DNA of 64,000 bases, taken from positions 2,773,681-2,837,680 of the forward strand of contig RPFO01000392.1 of the NCBI GenBank assembly GCA_009746045.1, written 5' to 3'. This DNA is from Mesostigma viride (Eukaryota; Streptophyta; Mesostigmatophyceae; Mesostigmatales; Mesostigmataceae). A program made the position numbers and the translations under genes. Shown in pieces: positions 33,840 through 46,660 of the stretch (its first letter is position 1; every line of letters starts with the position of its first letter). The notes under the pieces were generated by a model. That model had not been told where the DNA came from. It worked only from the letters and a program-made list of their open reading frames with translations, and ran no database searches.

Positions 33840-36339
33840 GCGTTGTGTCAGCACAGCGATCCCCCCTGCATCCAAACAAAGGCACACCGATAACCAAGCA
33901 AAGAGTATGCAAATGTGTAGCCTTGTTCATTGAAATTATGGCTGGCTTACGCAAAGAGCGACTGTAAGATGACCTATACAGTGGGGCCGGAAACAGCTTG
34001 CTTGATCAGGGCGTGTTTTTCGAGCTTCACTGGCCGGGAGTGTCTAGTGGTGAGAACCATTGCTGCGATCGCTTTCCCACCATTTACGAGGAAATACCCG
34101 CAAATGAAAAACCACTGAAACGGTCTAGCTAGTCAGTCATTACATTAGCCACATGCCATCATGCATGTTTCCAAACGTCCAAGAACTGCACACGGTGCAA
34201 ATGCCATTTGCAGTGCAAAAATCCAGAGGACACGACCTCATTGCTTCATATTTGTATGCAGAAGACTAAAAAAGTAACATGCATTAATGGCCCGCATGCA
34301 TAAAGGGCCTGAATTCTGATGCGGGCCCAACGGCAGCACCGCCAAAGCAGATAAGGGCCCGCAGTCTGATGCGGGCCCCACGGCACCACCGCCATAGCAG
34401 AGCTCGAAGGTCGTGGTGTGCGTGAAACGTACGTATGCCCTTTGTCGGTAGGTGCCGTTGGGGTCAAATTGGGTGCCGCCAAAATCGGGCCGACGCGTCA
34501 ATAGACTGAGGCCGTCGATGAGAGCCATCATGCGGCTTGGGGAACTTCAGCTAAGTTAACTTAACGCAAACCACTGGTCGCCCGCGTCGGGAACCGGCCC
34601 AACGGCTCTCCCGCAACAGAAAATTACGCGGCATACTGCATAAGTCGTCGGATTGTTACATTTCGACGGTCAAGATTTCATGATGAGGTTTGCGTTCAAT
34701 TTGCCGCAGTTTGCCGCCCAGAGAAAGTAGTCGTTGGACTCGTTGCCCACGATGAAACACAATCAAGCAAGCCGTTTCCGGCCCCACCGTGTAGGTCATG
34801 TAGTCGCTCTTCACGTCAGCCAGCCGTAATTTCAATGCACAAGGCTACACATTTCCATCTCCATTCATATTCATAATCCTGCACGACTCGAAAACGCGGA
34901 CAAGATAACGGCAGGCTCGAGCTACCATGGTCCGGATTCTCCCGATTTCTGGCCTGCGCTGGTTGTCTCCTTGATATTGGCAACTCTCTCCGGTAAGAGA
35001 TTTTCCGCAGTTTGGCTGTTTCGAAACGTTAATTAAGTGAGATGCCTTCGGATCAGGAGACTCACACAGCCGCGAAATCATGCCAAAGGTCATATGTTCG
35101 ATCCCTTGCTGGTAGCTTCTGAGCTTTCTTATTTTCTGTGTTCCGCGGAATCTCAGATTTGGGCCGCTAGCGTTTTCACGTTTGTTGCTTTCTGATCCGA
35201 CGACAACGTTGTGCCTTGCTCGTGTGACATCTGGCGCATGGTGTGATTCATGTGTATGGTGCTGCCTTGCCACATGGGGCCGCTTTGCCATAAGAGTGAG
35301 TGTTGGGTCATAAATCGTGTTCTACACATTTCACTGCATGGACCGTTAGGTGCTGGTGAGCTCTTCCTTGTAGAATGGTGATGTCTATGTCAAGGATCTG
35401 ATGTCTTTTTTTTCTCTTGCATATTGTGTCGCGGTTTGCTTGGATTCATGCAGGCACCACGAGAATGAAATGGGAGCGGTTGCCATGCAGTGTCAGTTGA
35501 TTTCCTTGTATGCCTCTTACTTGCAGGTAAACTGGACCGCCCAGGAGGAAGCTCGTGGTGGGAGGACTGACAGTGAGGATGGCAATGACGATACCCTGTC
35601 ATCGGCGTCGAGCGTTGCATCACCATCCAAGGTAAGCTGCACTGCTTTCAATCTAGGGGGAATTATAGGTGTCATTATTTTGGCATTTGAAGGTATAGAT
35701 GTTTATCTGCAAGGGCCTGTTTTTTTCCCCCGGCCTCTTGCATGCATGGATGTGTAGAATTGTATGTTGATGGAATTATGATTTGCCATACACATTTGCT
35801 GCATGGATTTTTAGGTGGTGCTGAGCTCAAGATCCTTGTAGAACGCTTACATCTATGTCAAGGATCTGATTTCTTTTCCCCTTGCGTATATTGTGTCGGT
35901 TTGCTTGATTTCTTGCAGGGACCACGAGAGTAAAATGCAAGCGGTTCCACTTTCAAGTCAGCATGTGACGCCCTGTCGACCGGCCCGCTTTGTTAGCTAG
36001 CTACCATATAGTATTTGATGATAGGCATTGAATGCGGAAGATGTCATAACGCCATAACAGACTGTGTTGAACAGGCATATTTGAATGCCGAAGATGTCAT
36101 AACGCCATAACAGACTGTGTTGAACAGGCATATTTGAATGCCGAAGATGTACATAACGCCATAACAGTGTTGAATAGTTGAATCAACGGGTTCTTTCAGC
36201 TGTAAACATTAAAATTATTCAAACATTTAATGAAAAAATCATTATTGTTCGTGCTGTTTTGAACAGCGGTTGTTACTGGCACTGCATGCATGTGTCTGCT
36301 GCCAGCATATTGTATTATGGCTGTGTTTCTCATCGCTGT
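33840..36339. other. CACTA1 interior without a recognisable gene
   Basis: It contains several internal duplications. 33842-33905 repeats 33452-33520. The arms 33908-34004 and 34756-34850 form an inverted repeat of about 97 bp. A GATGCGGGCCC unit is doubled near 34310-34390. Segments near 35340-35470 and 35800-35940 repeat each other, including a TGCAGGGACCACGAGA-like acceptor region. Short open frames exist but none resembles a known protein. Confidence 0.6.
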
Positions 36340-36673
36340 GTTTTCTCGCTTTTCTCACTTTTCTCACGTCCTGATTTTCTCACTTTTCTCACGTCCTGAT
36401 TTTCTCACTTTTCTCACGTTTCACACCTCCCGTTTTTCTCACTTATCTCACGTCCTGTTTTTTGAGATTTTTCTCACGTTTTTCCCCTTTTTTCACCTTT
36501 TTGGGGCAATCTCACCCGGGTGAGATTGCCCTTTTCTCACCCATTCTCACCCATTTCTCACCCTATTTTCTCACTTTTCTCACCCATTCTCACCCATTTC
36601 TCACCCTTTTTCTCACCCATCTCACCCTTTTTCTCACCTTTTCTCACCCATTCTCAAAGCCGAGTTCCTAGTG

Positions 36674-36919
36674 AACAAAACAAAAAGAAGACAAAGAAAA
36701 AGAAAACAAAAGAACAACCATGACAATACCAGCCAGGTGGAGGGTCCGGCTGCCGCGAGGCAGTCCGAACAACCCCCCTCCCCTGTGCGCCAGCCGGTGG
36801 CGGAGCCGGTTCCCCTACGGGGCACCGACCAACCCTCTTCCCCGGCGGCTGCGACAGCAGCACCCACTGCTGGAGCAGCCATGGCGGCGGCAATGCGGCA
36901 GGAAAACAACCCCCCAGGA
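36674..36919 (+). mobile_element. Copia internal copy 1, gag start between the two CACTAs
   Basis: Matches 57510-57755 of copy 2. It encodes an Ala/Pro/Gln-rich segment (GPAAARQSEQPPSPVRQPVA and following) that is interrupted at GGAAAACAACCCCCCAGGA by CACTA2 with a GA duplication. Confidence 0.9.
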
Positions 36920-37516
36920 CACTAGGAAGGGGTCTGTGACATTTTGTGATATTTTTTTATAAAATATCACTTTTTTATAAAATATCACTATTTTTTATAA
37001 AATGTCACTTTTGTGACATTTTGTGATAAAAAAATGATAAAACGTGACAAAATGTGACAAAATGTGATAAAACTGTGACAAATTGTGATCGAGACATGTC
37101 ATGATTGTGACAAAACGTGACAAACGTGATAAAACCAGCATATTTTGTGATAAAGGCATTATCACAAAATGTCAAAGTGTCACAAAATGTCACAAACGCA
37201 CAGAAAAACAAAATGTGACAAGGTGATAAATCACAACCACTCAGGGGAAGTGATATATCACAAAAACACGCAAACATGCACCCAAAACGTGACAAAGTGA
37301 TAAATCACAACCACTCAGGGGAAGTGATATATCACAAAAACACTCAAACATGCACCCAAAATGCACCTTTTTATTAAATGAAATAAATAGTTTTCAATAA
37401 ATAGAGTTATGTACAATATATACATCATTCAAACGTGGTCCTCATCGTCACCACAGGCCTCATCAAAATCGGAAGCAACATGGCTACCAGCTTCACCACT
37501 GCCGTAGTCATTGTCG

Positions 37517-40500
37517 TCACCGACAGGCCTCATCAAAACTGGAATAAAAATGGCTACCAGCTTCACCGCTGCCGGAATCATGGTTTTCTGCATAGTTGAC
37601 AGCCTTGCGCCTCCTGCCACTCGTTCGAGTTGTCACCGGCACACCTGTTGCCTCAGGTGCCTTGCCAGGACACTTGCCTTTGGGGCGGGATGTTGTAGCC
37701 GGCCTCAAACTTGCTGCTTCCGCAGGTTTCTTGCCCTTCCCCTTGCCCTTTGCTGGTGGATCTGGCAGATCATACAACGGTATGTCTTTCCAATTCGTGC
37801 CAAGGCTGCGAAAAAGCTCATTGCTGACAGGGCCATCTGCAGATTGTGACAGGTGGCGAGGTAACTTGACATGCAACACAGCCATCTCTGAAGGATACGC
37901 AGGATCAACCACATACCCAACAGAGCTGATAGCCGTGGGAAAAACAATACTAGCGGAACGGGGTTCATCCCAGCTCTTGACTAAAGTGAGCCTCTCAGCA
38001 GGAAAGTGTCGAACATTCTGGAAAAACTCCACTCTAAACAAAAGCTGCCTGTCCCAGTGAGCTAGTGGCCTCCGAAGTTTGCAATTCAGTATATGTGTCA
38101 CAATGCCATACCGGACAATGCCTCCCTGCCCATGGTAGGCCACACCTGCATTGCGGGTCTTTCTGCACCTCTTGTCCATGTCCTCCGTTCGGAACTTCAT
38201 TCCATACAGCTGCACCATGTCGTGTTCATCTGCACGGTGCTCAATTCCAGCTTCAGCAACTTTGATCAGATCTGGTACAAAGGGCCGTTGGTTTTGGGCG
38301 ATCCACCTCTTCAGCCAATCGGCTTGATCCAGAATGCAGTACTGCCTCCTGCACACAAGCATCATCCCAAGCACCGATCGACCAACATTCATGCACATTT
38401 TGTGCCAAGGTTAGACAAAATATTTATACATATATATTCATTGAGAATGATAGATTACGGAGGTGAGATAGGCATGCAACATAAGGAAAAACCCGATAAC
38501 TGGGAGAATAACCCTGAAGAAATTAATAGTAATCTGACACAGACATCCAAGGATCACGCCAGCGGCACAAGGTACAACTAACTAGACATCACAAAACTAC
38601 ACGCAGCAACAGCGCTGCCGGCCCACCATGCAGGCCTGGAAGGGATCTAGACCGCATGGGTCGCGACAAAGTCGGCCCGGGTGCGGCGGAATAACACATC
38701 AGCCACGGTGCGAGTGAGGGCGAGTGACAGGCGCTGCCGCCAATACGAGGACCACGTGCGGGCCGACCACGGGGCGGTCTGACCCTCGAGGTCGAGGCGG
38801 TCTTCACGGCGCTGGCAGCACTCGTGGAAAAACTCCGCTGTCTTGGGGCCCATGGCCCCGAACTCCTCAAGGACAAAGGGGATGACCCGGTGGGGCCCCA
38901 CATTGCCGTAGGAGGCAAACTTGTCGCGCTCAGCCACAGTGGCAGCAGCGCCGGCATCCACAGCCGCCCGGAGGATGTGGCGACCGGAAAGCGGCCGAGC
39001 CACGGAGACATCGATGAGCAGGTGGCAACCCTGCCCGTCGTAGTCAAGCACGGTAATGTCGGGGCGGTGGTTGGGTGAGTAGAGGGCGGCCCCATCCGCG
39101 TCCTCGCACTTGATGGTGGAGTGGGGAAAGACCGACCGAACCATGGCACACACCACCCGGAGGAGAGCGGTATGGAGATAGAGGAACCAGTTCTGGTTCT
39201 GCTGGCCACCCATGCACGCGATGTAGTGCGTCCCAGTAGTATCCAGAGCAAGCCCGCAGCTGCCGCAGGACGCACCCGCCGTGATGAGAGGTTGCGGGGC
39301 AAAGAGCTGGTGGCGGAGAGCGATGGCGTAAAGGGCCGGAACCAGCGTGAACAAAGGGCTCATGGGAGGGCGCGCAGGAATGCGGACCCCACGCTCCCCT
39401 CAAGGGAAACGGAGTGAAGCCAAGCCTTCCCCTGATCGTTCAAGCTCGCGTGCAGACCCATCCAGTCGGCACAGTGTAGTATACCCGCGTAGGTCTTTTG
39501 TTGTTTTTCATGAACGCAGGCAGGGAAGACACTAGGACTGACGACAGTAGACACGCCGGGCGTGCCCCGGGGCAGGCGACGGTGGACGGCCTGAGCGGGG
39601 CGGACGAGGTCGCAAGCCTGCTGGATCCCGAGGTAAGAATCCTGCACAGCCTGCACAAAGGGGAAGGGGGATGGGGTGACCAAGTCGGGAATGGCGCTGA
39701 CGGCGCTGGGGACCAACCGGCGGATCTCCGCCCAGGCTTGAGCAACAGAGCCAAGGAAGGCGGCGGGGGCGAGGCGGGCGGCGCGGGTGAGCCCACACCC
39801 GCCCATGCGGCAGGGGAGGGTGGCCAAGCGCATGGAGTGAGCTGGCAGGCTAGGGCCGGGGAGGAGCACCTGCAAGGCGGCCTGAATGCGCTCGTCATGG
39901 CCTTCCGCGGCAAGCCGCACCAAGTGGGGGGGAGCGCCACGGAGCCAGTGAACCACCCGCGGGTGGGCGCAAAACCACAGGAGGAGCCCTTTGATGTGGG
40001 GGTCCTTGAGGCGCGCCCAAGTCTCGAGGACATGGGTGCGCTGTTCCACGGTGGCCCGGAGCTCCTCTTCGACGTAGTCAGGGTCACCCACAGGGACGCC
40101 TAGGCACGAGAAACCACGCGCCCGCGCCAATGCCCCCGGGATAGCCGCGGGGAAGCCAGAGCAGTCCCCCTGGGGCGAAAAGACTGCACACTTGGGGAGG
40201 GTGAGCCGAAGGTTGATGGCCGCCATGGCCACTTCAAGGGCAGCCAGGGCGGCAACCACAGCGTCGGCCGGGCCAAGGGCATGGATATCGTCCATATAGG
40301 CGAGGAGCACGACATCCGGGTGCGCAGCGTGGACACCTATATATGCACCACCAGCAAAATAGTTACTCATACCCGGAAGCCAAAAAAAAAAAAGGCCGAA
40401 AGCGAGGAAGGTTTAGACTGAAACAACATTGGAGCAAACAAAGTGTTGCATATACTTCAAGGTAAAAGACACACATTGCCAATTCAGACAAGACACACAT

Positions 40501-43500
40501 TTATAAAGAGGGACTCCATGTCAAGAAAAGAAGCTCACCAGAAAGCCTCATCATAGCCCTCGTTCTTTTCAGGATAGGTGGCATGCTTTAGCGCGTACTC
40601 CATGAGCAACGCACGCACTTGAGCTCGCTCCTCTCCAGAAAGTTTGTAATTGCGTTCCCGGACAATCTTGCCCAGCTGGACTTCCTTTGAAGGGTCTCTG
40701 CTCAGCAAATCCCAGACAAAATACTTGTCTTTCACCTGCATGCATGCCGGAATATTAAGTACACATTCAGGCACCATTAACATTTTAAGGCACAATGTTA
40801 GTGGCACCTTAACCTTATAAAACCATACATACAACTCATCTGTGCAAGGCTATGATTCGCTCTTCAAAAAATAGTTTGCATACATGCAATAAACGATTGC
40901 AGGGTGTGAACAGGCATGCATATGTCATGTACATAATCACTTCGGACAATGTGTGAGAAACTACACGCATTTCAGTTGCCATACAGGACTAGAAAACAAA
41001 TGGTGGTGTACTTAACTTTCAGGGATGATGATAACGAATGGACTGATGGAAATGATCGCTGGTAAAGTGTTTGAGACGAAAAAAAAGATCCAATAATAAT
41101 GCACTTACCTGCGTTTTTTCGTGTACAAAATAGCTGGCGATGCGGAGCAACTCCTTGTCGAGGAATGACTCCGCCATCGAGTGCTCGACATTGACGTTCG
41201 AGAGCCGGGCATTTGTGACTTCACGCATGGTCCTCTCACCCCATGCCATTGTTCGCGTCTCAGGCAGGCCAAGCAACTCTATCTGCTTAGCCAAGTGAAG
41301 GGCTGCATGCATAGACCGAGGCATCTCAGTTGCTGGTATGACCCTCTCCATGGCGACCACAGCCTTGGTCATAAGCTTGCCAACCTGCTCCAGCTCTGAC
41401 TGTTTCAAAGCTCTACTTGATAAAATGCAATCCCACGCCGCTGACAGCATCAAGAACGCCGCGCGCGCGTGAGGGTGAAGCCTGCCTCGAAGAGCTACAG
41501 GCAAACACTTGCACAAATAGAGGTTCTTGTCGCGTGTCTTCAACCCAGCACCCTTCGCCGTGCAAAGCAGGCCTACAGGAAGCCCACTAAAGTACTCCGG
41601 CAGGCTTCCTTCCGACATTGCCTTGTCAGCTTCTGCTTTTTTCAAGCATGTTGCCAAGAGGAGACGACGTCCACACCAAGTGTTAACAACACGAAAATAC
41701 TTGTTAGAGGAGTGAAAACCTGAGCCCAACAAAACACAATATAAAATGGCTAGGAAGTAGCATCGCTTGCAGACAGTAGTAACGCATAACAGTGAGTCTA
41801 CCATGTAAGGCATATTGCGAATGGATACATAGGCAGATGCACTTACCAAGGCACGCTGCCTTCTCAGCCGTCGTGAATTGTCCCATTGGGTGCCGTCCTC
41901 GTTTTCTTGTAGTCTTCCCTTTCCCCTTTGCCTTGGTGGTTGCTTTAGCGGCCTCTTCAACCCACAACTCCGGGTTAAGGCCCTTCTCCTCCAATCTTGC
42001 CCGCACGGCACGGGTGTAAGCCTTCCCTGCATATACATAATGCGGCGATCCGCAAGTACACGAAAACTTCTGGTTACTAACACACATTGTATGCATGTCA
42101 TTGCAGAAAATGCATGGTATGCATGGTATACTGTAACTATGAAGTACGCAACTAAAAAAAGAAACGACGCTAACAAATATCATGGCCCCCATGCTTACCA
42201 GAGGTTGAGGTCTCAATCCGCAGCAGCATATTCGAGCACAGATGAAACTCATCAATGGCGTGCCGTATCAGCAGCTCCGCCCAGTATGGCAGGCGGAAAA
42301 AGGGCTCCGGTTCACGTTTCAATGTTCCGCAGTAATCAAAATATTCTTTAAAACTCATGGGGGCAGGTGGCGGCCCCGCACTGGCTGGACGGCAAGGGTC
42401 CGTTGCATCCAGCATGCGCTCACTGCCCAAAAAGGCAATTTTGCCTGATGAAATAACCTCCCCCTCCCAGTTTGGGCCGCACACCATACACCCAACCTTT
42501 CCTGTGTCGGGTATGTTTAAACACTTTGCATACGCCGGATAGTCATGGATGATAAGAGATAGAATGGCGTGCACCTTGACAGGCTTATACACACCATCAT
42601 CCTCATCCAGGATATCACAAGCATAGATACCATCCCATAGCGCAAGAAACTCCTCCACTATCAGATCAAGAAACGCATGCATATTCTTTGGCGCCTGCCG
42701 ATGGGAGGCTCCAACAAGTAGGATCATCGGCGAAAAATACTGGCTGATGAACGCCCACTCAGGCAGATTGTAACAACACAAAAAAGCCGGCCAAGAACTG
42801 TGCGTGTCCATGAAAGAGCGTGGACATACGCCGTCAAAACACAGTGCCCAGATTGTATTGCGGGGGTTCTCTCTGAAATGGGGATATTTCTCCTTGATGT
42901 ACTGTACTGCCTTGCAGTCTGCACACATGCAAACATAAACGGAACGCAAGGCAAGACATGGCATCCACAATCAGGCCGAGCACAAGCATAATTTTCTCAC
43001 CAACAGCGGCATTCCAGTGAGAGGAGAGGGGAAAAGCGAGAGGCGAACAGGGAGGCCGGAGAAAGAACTCCGTGCAGAATTTCAGGGAAATAGCCTTCAT
43101 GCATACCTATATATCGAACAAAAACTAGAATTCGAAAAGGGGAAGGCATGTACATGGCAAATCAGTTACTCACCCTTGATGCCGTGGACCACCCGATCCG
43201 GTCCATCCGGCTGTTTATTTTCGGTATTGTTCGCATAACGAAGTGCCTCGGACATTGCGCGGATCCGCAGCCAGCCCCGGATCCGGTCTCGCAAAGGAAA
43301 AAAACGGACTTGACGATGGGGCTTTGAAGTCTTGACAGTTTCCCCATTTTCGTCTGGATAAGTTTCATATCTGTATTCGTTACATTTTGGGCACCATAAG
43401 GTGGTCTTGTCTTTGTATATATAACTCTCGCATTTGCACACGTCAAATACTTTGTACGTTAGGCCCAGCGCCTTAAGAATCTCCTTTGCTTTATCCACTG

Positions 43501-43816
43501 ACCCAGGAAGCTTGTGGCCCTTCGGGAGACCATCCCCAATAATCTTGAATACCTCATTTGCAGCGGCCTTAGAGCAGCCGTTGAAGCCTAGTGTTGACAG
43601 CAATTTAATGGTAAATAATACTGCGCTCTCCTCACTTCCCTCACACAACGGGGTTTCAATCCCTAAATCTCTCACCGCCTGATCAAATCTTCTCGCAAAC
43701 TGTACTGCTTCGGCCTTTTTTGCTTTATCGTCACCATTCCTGTGTACATCCTCAGAGGATTCCTCGCACATGAAGTCATCTAACGACAGATCAGCCATTT
43801 TCAAGTTCCACCCCAA
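37517..43816 (-). CDS. CACTA tnp2-family transposase, six proposed exons
   Basis: Proposed exons, minus strand: 43816-43174, 42918-42199, 42026-41847, about 41720-41114, about 40735-40532, and 38348-37517, all with GT-AG signals. Exon 1 holds a CX1C/CX2C region (VCKCESYIYKD, WCPKCNEYRYE). Exon 2 is the Transposase_21/tnp2 core (ALCFDGVCPRSF, SSWPAFLCCYNLPEW, YPAYAKCLNIPDTGKVGCMV). Exon 4 resembles DUF4218 (MHAALHLAKQIELLGLPETR, LSNVNVEHSMAES). Exon 6 is DUF4216-like (KFRTEDMDKRC, AISSVGYVVDPAYPSEMAVL). It would bind the subterminal repeats and cut the element. All exons are open. A beta LINE lies in intron 5, in the same orientation. A 66-bp duplication overlaps the stop region (37436-37580). 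Confidence 0.85.
38580..40345 (-). mobile_element. LINE beta2, 5'-truncated, in the transposase intron
   Basis: Minus-strand frames 40370-39360 and 39363-38647 encode reverse transcriptase from motif C onward (LLAYMDDIHALGP) and thumb/linker (KTYAGILHCADW). A CX2CX9HX3C finger follows (CGSCG...THYIAC) and then a restriction-like endonuclease (RPDITVLDYD, LLIDVSVARP, ERDKFASYGN). It is colinear with beta1 and better preserved, with one frame change near 39360. The ends are approximate because I found no clear target duplication. Confidence 0.85.
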
Positions 43817-44599
43817 CGTGGGGCCTCATCCGACGGGGTACCCGCATACCAACGCTGGTATGCGGGCCACCCCTGTTTACGCCATAGCCGGAAGATGTCG
43901 GTGGTCACCGCCCATTTCTTTCTGCCTACTACTTCACGGCCTGCATATCAACGCTGGTCAACCCCCTTTCAAGGCACGAATACCCGGCAGTTGTGCTCAC
44001 TGCCCACTTTAGACTGCCCACTTCAGGGCCCGCACAGCAATGCTGGTATGCGGCGGGTCCCCATGCTCCACCATAGATGGCGGCTGTGCTCACTTTGCTC
44101 GAGCACTAACGAAATAAATCAGTCGCAAAACGAGTTTCAAGCGAACACTTGGAAATTTGCGGGCCTGCCGGAAAATGTGCCTTGCTGACGAAACAAATCA
44201 CATGTCAGGATACACGCGCCCAGCCAAAACTATCGCGCCATCCGATTTTTCCGGGTACATCCGATGTTAACATACAAACAAAAGAATCCAGGGTGGCATC
44301 TGGTGCACAAATCACTTGACAGGAGGCACGCACTCTGCTATTGCCGTCTTCCAGATCCGATTTTCTGCAGAAAGTGGAATCCAGGGTTCAACTGGTTAAC
44401 TTGGCTCAGCTTTATTGCTAACCAGGGTTCCAATATGACAAGTATTTAATCCTAGATTAAATTTTCTGACGGATTGAATTTGCCGGTTGAGTACACCTAA
44501 ACTTGGTGGTCGACAGGCCACGTGGCAAGATGTGACGTCTGACAAACGCTTGGCTTCCTCGTAACAAGATTCCTGCCACGCAATGACGTAAACCACGGT
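43817..44599. promoter_or_regulatory. Divergent promoter region of CACTA2 with a perfect palindrome
   Basis: It lies between the transposase start (43816 or 43798) and the plus-strand gene at 44600. At 43841-43866 is a perfect palindrome: 11-bp arms CCCGCATACCA/TGGTATGCGGG around ACGC. Diverged half-matching copies are near 43938-43960 (CTGCATATCAACGCTGGT) and 44028-44052 (CCCGCACAGCAATGCTGGTA). A CACTGCCCACTT-like phrase is also doubled. The repeats near the transposase start could be regulator-binding sites. Confidence 0.5.
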
Positions 44600-45373
44600 A
44601 TGCGGCGCGGCGCGGAAGTCCGCACAAGGAATCAAGGACATGACTTTGACGTCAGTGTGCCCTCGAAATTTAAAATTTGCGCCAAATGCCGCGGGGCGTT
44701 GCGCAGCAACGGCGTTGCGTGCCCACTACATGTGTGGGACACTTACGCAAAGTTTCCCCGAACACACCATGAACGTAAGAAGCTGCCGCTCGGAAATCGG
44801 ATGGTTCGAGGGGCTTCATCTGGCCGCGTCGTGGCTTCTGCGGACCTCTGGGCGAGGTTCAAAGCGGCTGAGCGTGACGAGGCGGTCCCCCTACGTGGGG
44901 TGACCGAAGACGAATATAGAAAGTTCATTAATAAAACCGTACACGATCTGTCTAAAAATTGGCTGGACGAGAACCACCCAGCAAAAGAGCAGGACAGAAA
45001 GCTGTTCAATGAAGTTGTAGATCGGGCCTTCACTATCTGCCCGTTTGCAAAACATCTGGTGTTGACAAAGAATAGTGGGAAACCCGAGGAGCCACAAGAT
45101 GTCATTAAGAAAGCACTGGCGAGGCATCTCACGGTGACCTCTTACAACTACAGGCAAAGGCTTGAGGCCCGTGCTGCAGCACAGGACAAAGAGGACTCAG
45201 GTAGTGACGAGCCTCAAGAGGACTCAGATGAGGACTCAGATGAGGAGTCCGATGGGGAAAGTGATGAAGACCTGAAGCCTTCCGCTTCCACAAAGAGCGG
45301 CCGGGCGCCCCTCAGCTGCATTACCAACGTGAAGAACCCGAAGGTCAATTGCTTGCTTGTTGAATTTAATTAG
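44600..45373 (+). CDS. CACTA2 second gene, exon with Cys cluster and acidic tail
   Basis: A 257-residue frame, divergent from the transposase. A CX2C pair with a later Cys-His (KICAKCRGALRSNGVACPLH, residues ~27-46) could be a small zinc ribbon. The middle is helical (ATG-distal: TEDEYRKFINKTVHDLSKNW) and the end is Asp/Glu/Ser-rich (DEDSDEESDGESDED). The final residues VNCLLVEFN are read from the first unit of the adjoining tandem repeat, so the natural 3' end may have been replaced. The position fits a TnpA-like accessory DNA-binding protein, but this is inference; I recognise no homologue. Confidence 0.55.
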   Translation: MRRGAEVRTRNQGHDFDVSVPSKFKICAKCRGALRSNGVACPLHVWDTYAKFPRTHHERKKLPLGNRMVRGASSGRVVASADLWARFKAAERDEAVPLRGVTEDEYRKFINKTVHDLSKNWLDENHPAKEQDRKLFNEVVDRAFTICPFAKHLVLTKNSGKPEEPQDVIKKALARHLTVTSYNYRQRLEARAAAQDKEDSGSDEPQEDSDEDSDEESDGESDEDLKPSASTKSGRAPLSCITNVKNPKVNCLLVEFN

Positions 45374-46660
45374 TGCCTTGCTTCCTTTGTTAGACCCTTG
45401 CTTGACCTTTGTTAGTCCCTTGCTTCCTTAGTTAGCCACTCCTCCTTGCATGCTTGCAATTGCTTGCTTGCTGAATTTAATTAGTCATGCCTTGCTTCCT
45501 TTGTTAGACCCTTGCTTGACCTTTGTTAGTCCCTTGCTTTCTTTGTTGGCCACTCTTCCTTGCATGCTTGCAATTGCTTGCTTGCTGAATTTAATTAGTG
45601 CCTTGCTTCCTTTGTTAGACCCTTGCTTGACCTTTGTTAGTCCCTTGCTTTCTTTGTTAGCCACTCTTCCTTCAATGCTTGCAATTGCTTGCTTGCTGAA
45701 TTTAATTAGTGCCTTGCTTCCTTTGTTAGACCCTTAACTTGACCTTTGTCAGTCCCTTGCTTTCTTTGTTACCCACTCTTCCTTCAATGCTTGCAATTGC
45801 TTGCTTGCTGAATTTTATTAGTCCCTTGCTTCCTTTGTTAGCCACTCTCTTCCTTGAATGCTTGCAATTACTTGCTTGCTGAATTTAATTCAGTCCCTTG
45901 CTTCCTTTGTTAGACCCTTGCTTGACCTTTGTTAGTCCCTTGCTTTCTTTGTTAGCCACTCTTCCTTCAATGCTTGCAATTGCTTGCTTGCTGAATTTAA
46001 TTAGTGCCTTGCTTCCTTTGTTAGACCCTTGCTTGACCTTTGTTAGTCCCTTGCTTCCTTTGTTAGGCCCTTGCTTGACCTTTGTCAGTCCCTTGCTTCC
46101 TTTGTTACCCACTCTTCCTTCAATGCTTGCAATTGCTTGCTTGCTGAATTTTATTAGTCCCTTGCTTCCTTTGTTAGCCACTCTCTTCCTTGAATGCTTG
46201 CAATTACTTGCTTGCTGAATTTAATTCAGTCCCTTGCTTCCTTTGTTAGGCACTTGCTTCCTTTGTTAGCCACTGTCTTCCTTGCGCGCATGTACGCTTG
46301 CTTGCTGAATCTAATTGGTCCCTTGCTTCCTTTGTTAATTAGGCCCTTGCTTCCTTTGTTGGCCACTCACTTCCTTGCGCGCATGTACCCTTGCTGAATT
46401 TAATTAGTCCCTTGCTTCCTTTGTTAGGCCCTTGCTTTACCTTTGTTAGGACCTTGATTCCTTTGTTAGCCACTCTCTTCCTTGCACGCATGTACGCTTG
46501 CTTGCTGAATTTTATTAATTAGTCCCTAGCTTACTTGGTTATGCCCATGCTTCCTTTGTAAGCCACTCTTCCTTGCACGCTTGCAGTTGCTGAATATAAT
46601 TAGTCCCTTGCTTCCTTTGATACGACCTTGCCTACTTGCATGGTTAGGCCATTGCTTCCC
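45345..46660. repeat. Minisatellite of ~112-bp units
   Basis: About ten units containing GCTTGCAATTGCTTGCTTGC, TGAATTTAATTAGT and CCCTTGCTTCCTTTGTTAG. Shorter sub-repeats of CCTTGCTTCCTTTGTTAG lie within each unit. Later units (after 46200) are more diverged. The open frames here are repeat artefacts. Confidence 0.9.

Larger units (their letters stand above)
32041..36673. mobile_element. CACTA1 DNA transposon (4633 bp)
   Basis: Terminal inverted repeats CACTAGGAACTC/GAGTTCCTAGTG, with a 2-bp duplication AA at 32039-32040 and 36674-36675. The boundary is proven by copia copy 2, which reads through uninterrupted. Dense subterminal repeats of GTGAGAAA and its complement occupy 32055-32400 and 36340-36655. 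The only recognisable gene is the 3' part of a transposase (32540-33499 minus) plus a fragment of the preceding exon near 33750-33840. It lacks the catalytic domain and is likely a deletion derivative moved in trans. Confidence 0.93.

Noticed and set aside
45450-46397. Leu/Pro-rich membrane proteins in the 45.4-46.4 kb interval
   Set aside because: All are translations of the 112-bp minisatellite, in frames that change with unit length.
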